Part shown: positions 59,101 to 64,000 of the stretch, in pieces
How the letters are laid out: each line of letters starts with the position of its first letter
How positions within the stretch are numbered: position 1 is the first letter of the stretch
DNA from: Enterovibrio gelatinilyticus
GTDB taxonomy: Bacteria > Pseudomonadota > Gammaproteobacteria > Enterobacterales > Vibrionaceae
NCBI RefSeq assembly: GCF_028683095.1
Contig: NZ_JAJUBC010000014.1
Location: forward strand, 62,001 to 126,000
Direction: 5' to 3'
Length of the DNA: 64,000 bases
Notes under the pieces: model-generated
Database searches by the model: none
What the model saw: only the letters and a program-made list of their open reading frames with translations
Told to the model about the DNA's origin: nothing
Position numbers and translations under genes: made by a program

Positions 59101-59654
59101 AAAACATTGCTATCGTCTATTTTTCCAAAACAGGAAGTACCGAGAACATGGCGCTGGCCATTGCTGAAGGAGCAAAACAACACGGCGCAAAAGTATTGAC
59201 CCATGCGATTGCCGGCACAGAGATCATTGAAGGGCGCTTTAAAAACGATGCCTTGTTTGAAAAACTCGAAAATATGGATGCCATTATCTTTGGATCACCA
59301 ACCTATATGGGCGGCCCTGCGGCACAGTTTAAAGCCTTTGTCGATGCGAGTAGCGAGACATGGTCGAAGCAGTTGTGGCACAACAAACTAGCGGCAGGGT
59401 TTACGGTAGGCGGCAGCCCGTGCGGTGAAGTGCAAAGCACTATTGAGAACTTTTACATACTCGCCACGCAGCACAGTATGCTGTGGGTTGGCATTGATGC
59501 GCCAGAGGGCACCTCATCCAAAACGTTTAATCGCCTAAATTCATCGCTTGGTGTCATCGGCATGGTAGACGACGAAGGGCAGTTAGATGGTATCGATATA
59601 AAAACGGCGATGCGTCTTGGTACTCGTGTGGCAGAACTGGTTCAGAGAACGTAA
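59097..59654 (+). CDS. Flavodoxin-family / WrbA-like FMN oxidoreductase
   Basis: A 185-aa FMN-binding protein. P-loop IVYFSKTGSTENMALAIAEGA, then IFGSPTYMGGPAAQFKAFVD and the second ring-contact loop FTVGGSPCGEVQSTIENF, like NAD(P)H:quinone oxidoreductases of the WrbA type. Its start overlaps the questin-oxidase-like stop (ATGA), so the two are translationally coupled. It may reduce quinones or supply reduced flavin to its partner; neither is shown. Ends the operon. Confidence 0.88.
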   Translation: MKNIAIVYFSKTGSTENMALAIAEGAKQHGAKVLTHAIAGTEIIEGRFKNDALFEKLENMDAIIFGSPTYMGGPAAQFKAFVDASSETWSKQLWHNKLAAGFTVGGSPCGEVQSTIENFYILATQHSMLWVGIDAPEGTSSKTFNRLNSSLGVIGMVDDEGQLDGIDIKTAMRLGTRVAELVQRT

Positions 59655-59680
59655 AAAAAGGCGCTTTTCAGCGCCTTTTT
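59653..59680. terminator. Terminator between the flavodoxin gene and tyrS
   Basis: AAAAAGGCGCT / AGCGCCTTTTT with a TTTC loop; usable by both convergent units. Confidence 0.93.
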
Positions 59681-59716
59681 ATTTTGGATGACTCATCGGT
59701 AAAGTTCAGAGATAAA

Positions 59717-60904
59717 TTACGCTAACGTGATACGCGCGAATTTACGTTTACCCACTTGGTAAACCGCTGTGCCAGCCGCAGGGACCAGTTTAGTATCTTC
59801 GACCTTTTCGCCGTCAATCTTTACTGCACCTTGGCGTATCATACGCATAGCATCTGAGGTAGAACCTACCAAGTCAGCGTCTTTTAAAAGATTCGCAATG
59901 GCTACGCCTTGCTCAAAAGAAAATTCGTCCATTTCTTCTGGCATCGCACCTTTTTGGAAACGATTGATGAATTCAGCTTCAGCAGATTCTGCATCCGCTT
60001 CAGAGTGGAAACGAGCAATAATTTCTTTTGCTAGCAAGATCTTCACATCACGTGGGTTCTTGCCGCCGTCAATATCCGCTTTAAATTGTGCAATTTCTTC
60101 CAATGGACGGAATGACAGCAATTCGAAGTAGCTCCACATCAAATCATCAGAGATAGACATGATTTTGCCGAACATCTCATTTGGCACATCGCTGATACCA
60201 ATGTAGTTGTGAGCAGACTTTGACATCTTCTTCACGCCGTCCAGACCCACTAGCAAAGGCATAGTGATCACAACTTGTTGAGACTGACCATTTTGCTTTT
60301 GTAGCTCACGACCCATCAACAGGTTGAATTTCTGATCCGTACCACCCAGCTCAACATCCGCCTCAAGCGCTACAGAGTCATAACCTTGCAGAAGCGGGTA
60401 AATGAATTCATGGATAGCGATAGGTTGGTTGTTGGTGTAACGCTTTTTAAAATCATCACGCTCAAGCATGCGCGCAACGGTCGAGCTTGCAGCCAAACGA
60501 ATCATTCCGTCTGTACCCAGCTCACTCAACCAGCTTGAGTTAAACTCAATGCGAGTTTTAGCCGGATCCAAAATTTTGAAGATCTGCTCTTTGTACGTTT
60601 CAGCATTGCTAAGCACTTGCTCACGAGTCAGCGGCGGACGCGTTGCATTCTTGCCACTCGGATCACCCACCATCGCGGTATAATCACCGATCAAGAAGAT
60701 AACTTCATGGCCCAGCTCTTGAAACGCACGCAATTTATTCATGATCACAGTGTGACCAAGGTGAATATCTGGTGCCGTTGGATCCGCACCCAACTTGATA
60801 CGAAGAGGACGGTTTTCTTTTAGTTTCGCAATCAGTTCCGCTTCAGGAATTAATTCCTCAACACCACGCTTAATTTCGGCTAGCGCGGCTTCAATGCTCG
60901 CCAT
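59717..60904 (-). CDS. tyrS: TyrS, tyrosyl-tRNA synthetase
   Basis: Charges tRNA-Tyr with tyrosine. 395 aa. Class I signatures HLGHT ([17 protein letters not shown]) and KMSKS ([17 protein letters not shown]); the sequence [19 protein letters not shown] lies between them. The C-terminal S4-like RNA-binding domain (about 330-395, [16 protein letters not shown]) is complete. This is the shorter TyrS subclass (TyrZ-like motifs) rather than the 424-aa enterobacterial one. Divergent from the endopeptidase gene, 189 bp apart. Confidence 0.96.
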   Translation of the reverse strand: MASIEAALAEIKRGVEELIPEAELIAKLKENRPLRIKLGADPTAPDIHLGHTVIMNKLRAFQELGHEVIFLIGDYTAMVGDPSGKNATRPPLTREQVLSNAETYKEQIFKILDPAKTRIEFNSSWLSELGTDGMIRLAASSTVARMLERDDFKKRYTNNQPIAIHEFIYPLLQGYDSVALEADVELGGTDQKFNLLMGRELQKQNGQSQQVVITMPLLVGLDGVKKMSKSAHNYIGISDVPNEMFGKIMSISDDLMWSYFELLSFRPLEEIAQFKADIDGGKNPRDVKILLAKEIIARFHSEADAESAEAEFINRFQKGAMPEEMDEFSFEQGVAIANLLKDADLVGSTSDAMRMIRQGAVKIDGEKVEDTKLVPAAGTAVYQVGKRKFARITLA

Positions 60905-61093
60905 ATTTTATCGCTCCCACAGAATCGGCATTTTTTCGTCAGCCGACATACTACTTGAATAGCGATGGTTTTTGAAACCAGTTAAACTTAAAGCACGCTA
61001 AAACGGATTCACTGGCCATTCTGTATTCACAAAGGGATTTGGCATAAACATGGTGCATTCGAATAAATCCCTTTTTCTTATGATTGTTTCTTA

Positions 61094-62416
61094 ATGCCTG
61101 TTAATAAAATTGCTGCGTTACCAAAGTTTCATCAATTGTTGATCATGGCTCTCAGTGCCTTCATTGTGCTACTGGTTGCGATTCCTTCAGAATCACCGGC
61201 TCAACATCCCGATGCCAAGTTTGAGGTGGGTAAACTCTATCCTATCCCTCTTGAAACCTCCTCTTTATTACCCCCTGAAGGTGAACCGCAACCGAACCTG
61301 TCATTTGTTCCACTCGAATGGCACAAATTCAGCGTTCAGGCTGGTGATAGCCTTGCAGGAATTTTTGACCGTGTGGGTATCAGCCCAACCACACTTTACC
61401 GACTCATAAACAGCGACAAAGGCACCAAGTCCCTCGCCTCACTCAAAGTGGGTGATGAGATTCGCTTGGGCTTTGATGAGAATGGCCTGTTTACACAGTT
61501 GGTTCAGCCTAAAAATGCAAATGAAACGCTTATCGTTAATCGCATCGGAAATGATTTCGTTTCCAAGGTAGAAGCGAAGCAAATCGACACACAAATCAAT
61601 TATGCATCGGCAACCATCACATCCAGTTTCTGGAATGCGGGTGTAAGCGGCGGACTCACTCCCAATCAAATCATGGAACTTGCTGGTCTTTTTGGCTGGG
61701 ATATCGACTTCGCGTTAGATATTCGCCAAGGCGATCACTTCTCTGTGTTGTATGAAGAACAGCTTGTCGAAGGTGAGATGATAGGCCGTGGCGACATTCT
61801 TGCGGCAACCTTTACCAACCGCGGCGAAACATTCACAGCCATTCGCTCGAAGACTGGGAAGTACTACGACGAAAAAGGACGCGCAATGAAAAAAGCATTC
61901 TTGCGCTCGCCAGTAAACTTCCGCTACGTCAGCTCTAATTTCAATCCGCGTCGTCTGCACCCCGTAACAGGAAAAGTAAAATCTCATCGAGGGACCGACT
62001 ACGTTGCCCCCGTGGGTACGCCAATATGGGCCGCTGGTGATGGCATCGTCATGAAGTCGGCATACAACCAGTTCAATGGTAACTATGTCTTCATCAAGCA
62101 CAGCTCTACTTACATCACCAAGTATCTGCACCTCACAAAGCGCAGGGTCAAAACAGGGCAACGCGTCAAACAAGGGCAAACCATAGGTACATTGGGCGGA
62201 ACTGGTCGAGTTACGGGCCCGCACCTGCACTATGAATTTTTGGTACATGGCGTACACAAAAACCCACGTACTGTAAAACTGCCACAAGCGAAATCACTCT
62301 CAGGTAAAGCAAAGACTGAGTTTATTTCTCTGGCTCAGCAACGATTAGCTCAACTCAACAAGTTCAGCCAACTGCTAGCATCAATAGGTACCCTGGAGCG
62401 CAATAACGCCTCTTAA
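61094..62416 (+). CDS. MepM-like murein DD-endopeptidase (peptidase M23)
   Basis: A 440-aa envelope protein that should cut peptide cross-links in peptidoglycan so the wall can grow. N-terminal membrane anchor or signal (about 14-31), OapA/LysM-like region (about 75-130, FSVQAGDSLAGIFDRVGISPT), a Csd3-like linker domain, and the M23 catalytic domain with zinc ligands His298 and Asp302 (HRGTD) and His377/His379 (HLHYE). Length and domain order match E. coli MepM (440 aa). Divergent from tyrS; the two share a 189-bp promoter region. Confidence 0.93.
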   Translation: MPVNKIAALPKFHQLLIMALSAFIVLLVAIPSESPAQHPDAKFEVGKLYPIPLETSSLLPPEGEPQPNLSFVPLEWHKFSVQAGDSLAGIFDRVGISPTTLYRLINSDKGTKSLASLKVGDEIRLGFDENGLFTQLVQPKNANETLIVNRIGNDFVSKVEAKQIDTQINYASATITSSFWNAGVSGGLTPNQIMELAGLFGWDIDFALDIRQGDHFSVLYEEQLVEGEMIGRGDILAATFTNRGETFTAIRSKTGKYYDEKGRAMKKAFLRSPVNFRYVSSNFNPRRLHPVTGKVKSHRGTDYVAPVGTPIWAAGDGIVMKSAYNQFNGNYVFIKHSSTYITKYLHLTKRRVKTGQRVKQGQTIGTLGGTGRVTGPHLHYEFLVHGVHKNPRTVKLPQAKSLSGKAKTEFISLAQQRLAQLNKFSQLLASIGTLERNNAS

Positions 62417-62444
62417 TGGTTCACTACCACAGTCTGTGAGACAT

Positions 62445-62473
62445 AAAAAAGCAGCGCCTTGGCGCTGCTTTTT
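62445..62473. terminator. Bidirectional terminator between the endopeptidase and RND genes
   Basis: GCAGCGC / GCGCTGC with a CTTG loop, A run before and T run after. Confidence 0.94.
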
Positions 62474-62490
62474 CTTTGCGAGATCAAACA

Positions 62491-64000
62491 TCAATATTGA
62501 GGTTCAACACTAGATTGTGGCTTTGGGAGGGGGGTAGCTTCCTTCTTTTGTTGCTCATCAGCTAGTTGATTATCAAAATCCAACGCTAACTTTGCCACCT
62601 TCGGCTCACGCGCCAACATCAATAAGCACGGTGTTAGTACCAACGTCAGTAGGGTCGAAAACGCCAAGCCACCAGCAACAGCCGTTGCCAATTGAGACCA
62701 CCACTGAGTACTCGGCGCCCCAAACTCGACACCCTGATTCACCAAGTCCACATTCATTTCTAACACCATCGGCATCAAGCCAAGAATGGTCGTCACCGTG
62801 GTTAGCATGACAGGACGTAAGCGTTGCGCACCCGTTTGTAAGATGGCATCCACTTTCGCCAACCCGCGTCGACGGAGGACGTTGTAAGTATCAATCAATA
62901 CAATATTGTTGTTCACCACAATACCCGCCAAGGTGATCACCCCTACACCCGACATAATAATGCCGAACGGTCGCTGGAAAATAAGCAACCCAAGGAAAAC
63001 ACCGACAGTTGAAAACAGCACTGCACTTAAAATCAAAAATGCTTGATAGAAGCTATTGAACTGCGTGATAAGAATAATGGCCATTGCGCCAAGCGCTGCG
63101 AGAAACGCCATCATCAAAAACGCTTGGCTTTCATCTTGCTCTTCGTTTTGTCCACGCAACGAAACGCTCACACCATCAGGCAAAGTCATGGCATCGAGTT
63201 GTTCCGTCAAACCAGGCAATTCCAAACTGAGGTTATAACCTTCAGCCATGTCAGCCATCACTTTAATCACCCGCTTGCCATCCACCCGATCGATATTGCC
63301 TTGTTTTTGCTCCGGTGTAATTCTTGCGAAGTTAGTAATAGGCACTAAGCCATACGGCGTTTTAACTCTTAGCTCATCGAAGCGGCCAATATCCCGTTTG
63401 TCTTCTGGGTAACGCACCAATATATCCACTTCATCGGTCGAATCGTCGGGTAAATAATCACCAATTTTCAAACCATTAGTAACAAACTGAACCGTGTTCC
63501 CTACCACAGTGGCATCTGCGCCAAAGCGCGCCGCATCCGTTCGATTGATATCTATTGACCAATCAATACCTGGCTTCGTCAGGGTATCGCTAAAGTTGGT
63601 GAACGCGGTGTTTTGTGCCAGTAAATCTCTAACCTGCTTTGCTGCAGATTCGATATCAGCACTGTTAGTGGCCGTCACCTCAATCGAAAGATCGTGTTCA
63701 CTCGGCGGCCCTGCGTCAGGCTTTTTGAACTCAAGCTCCAAGCCAGACAAATCGTCTGTCTTCTCGCGTAACTCTTCAATGATCTCTTTCACTTTACGAC
63801 GGTTTTGCCACTCCACAGGCTTCATCTGAATGATGCCTATTTCGTCTTGCCCACCGGTTCGAGTGTAGACGCTGTCTATTTCATCCATGCCAAGCACGCG
63901 TTGCTCGACTTCTTTCATCAACGCATCTTGCTCATAAATCGACAAATCACCGTGTGACCGCACTTTGATATTGAAGAAAGCAGGATCCACATCAGGGAAG
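62491..64000 (-). CDS. RND-family (HAE1) efflux permease, C-terminal half only
   Basis: 503 codons of the C-terminal half of an inner-membrane proton-driven efflux pump; the 5' part lies beyond the right edge. The frame is open to position 64000, so no start is visible here. The periplasmic part (FNIKVRSHGDLSIYEQDAL, GIIQMKPVEWQNRRKVKEII) is followed by about six membrane segments with the RND signatures FNSFYQAFLILSAVLFSTVG, GVITLAGIVVNNNIVLIDTYN and RLRPVMLTTVTTILGLMPM. It belongs to the AcrB/MexF-like superfamily, nearer to the Vibrio VexB/VexH-type divergent branch. Partner membrane-fusion gene is not in the window. Confidence 0.92.
   Translation of the reverse strand, partial: FPDVDPAFFNIKVRSHGDLSIYEQDALMKEVEQRVLGMDEIDSVYTRTGGQDEIGIIQMKPVEWQNRRKVKEIIEELREKTDDLSGLELEFKKPDAGPPSEHDLSIEVTATNSADIESAAKQVRDLLAQNTAFTNFSDTLTKPGIDWSIDINRTDAARFGADATVVGNTVQFVTNGLKIGDYLPDDSTDEVDILVRYPEDKRDIGRFDELRVKTPYGLVPITNFARITPEQKQGNIDRVDGKRVIKVMADMAEGYNLSLELPGLTEQLDAMTLPDGVSVSLRGQNEEQDESQAFLMMAFLAALGAMAIILITQFNSFYQAFLILSAVLFSTVGVFLGLLIFQRPFGIIMSGVGVITLAGIVVNNNIVLIDTYNVLRRRGLAKVDAILQTGAQRLRPVMLTTVTTILGLMPMVLEMNVDLVNQGVEFGAPSTQWWSQLATAVAGGLAFSTLLTLVLTPCLLMLAREPKVAKLALDFDNQLADEQQKKEATPLPKPQSSVEPQY

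Overview
The window is typical chromosomal DNA of a gammaproteobacterium, most probably a member of the Vibrionaceae. The evidence is a VpsR-type regulator with its GAFTGA loop deleted, arcA and arcB side by side, two complete glutamate synthase operons, small Vibrio-type unknown proteins, and gene blocks shared with Escherichia coli but joined in a different order. I cannot fix the genus. There are no rRNA genes, recognisable tRNAs, insertion sequences, phage genes or CRISPR arrays. Almost everything is core genome; the most accessory-looking parts are 2.1-6.6 kb and 57.5-59.7 kb.

Layout. 1-3.8 kb: start of ptsP, then rppH, mutH, a small unknown and the aldo/keto reductase tas. 3.8-8.5 kb: a small DUF1127-like protein, a PACE-type efflux protein, vpsR, and an exported amidohydrolase preceded by a PurR-like box. 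8.6-15.9 kb: the block xerD-dsbC-recJ-prfB-lysS, with fldB divergent; prfB keeps its programmed +1 frameshift. 16-22.2 kb: brnQ, trmN6, srmB, yaaA and a sodium:amino-acid symporter. 22.8-26.3 kb: a DUF3545 protein, a hemerythrin protein, ung-nfo (base excision repair) and grcA with two FNR-like sites. 26.3-31.2 kb: thrLABC with a full attenuator. 31.4-34.4 kb: aceK, a small predicted outer-membrane protein and an RraA-family enzyme. 35-41.3 kb: arcA convergent with arcB, then a diguanylate cyclase and yhcC. 41.6-54.2 kb: gltB1-gltD1 and gltB2-gltD2, two different kinds of NADPH-type glutamate synthase, each behind a leader rich in hairpins. 54.2-57.5 kb: mtnN, a CbiB/CobD-like gene, btuF and yadS. 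57.6-59.7 kb: a three-gene operon (VOC protein, questin-oxidase-like protein, flavodoxin) behind a strong palindromic operator. 59.7-64 kb: tyrS, a MepM-like endopeptidase and the 3' part of an RND efflux pump.

How the genes fit together. Several units deal with oxygen and redox state: ArcB/ArcA, FNR-like boxes before arcA and grcA, FldB, YaaA and the hemerythrin protein. Nitrogen and amino-acid supply is another theme: two glutamate synthases, threonine synthesis, BrnQ and the alanine-type symporter. Repair genes (mutH, recJ, ung, nfo, xerD) are scattered through the left half. mtnN, which cleaves methylthioadenosine and S-adenosylhomocysteine, and the exported amidohydrolase may both handle purine nucleosides.

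The least described items are the VOC/questin-oxidase/flavodoxin operon, the five-hairpin leader of gltB1, the exported amidohydrolase with a PurR-like box, and short tandem repeats sitting exactly at the 3' ends of rppH, ung and arcB.
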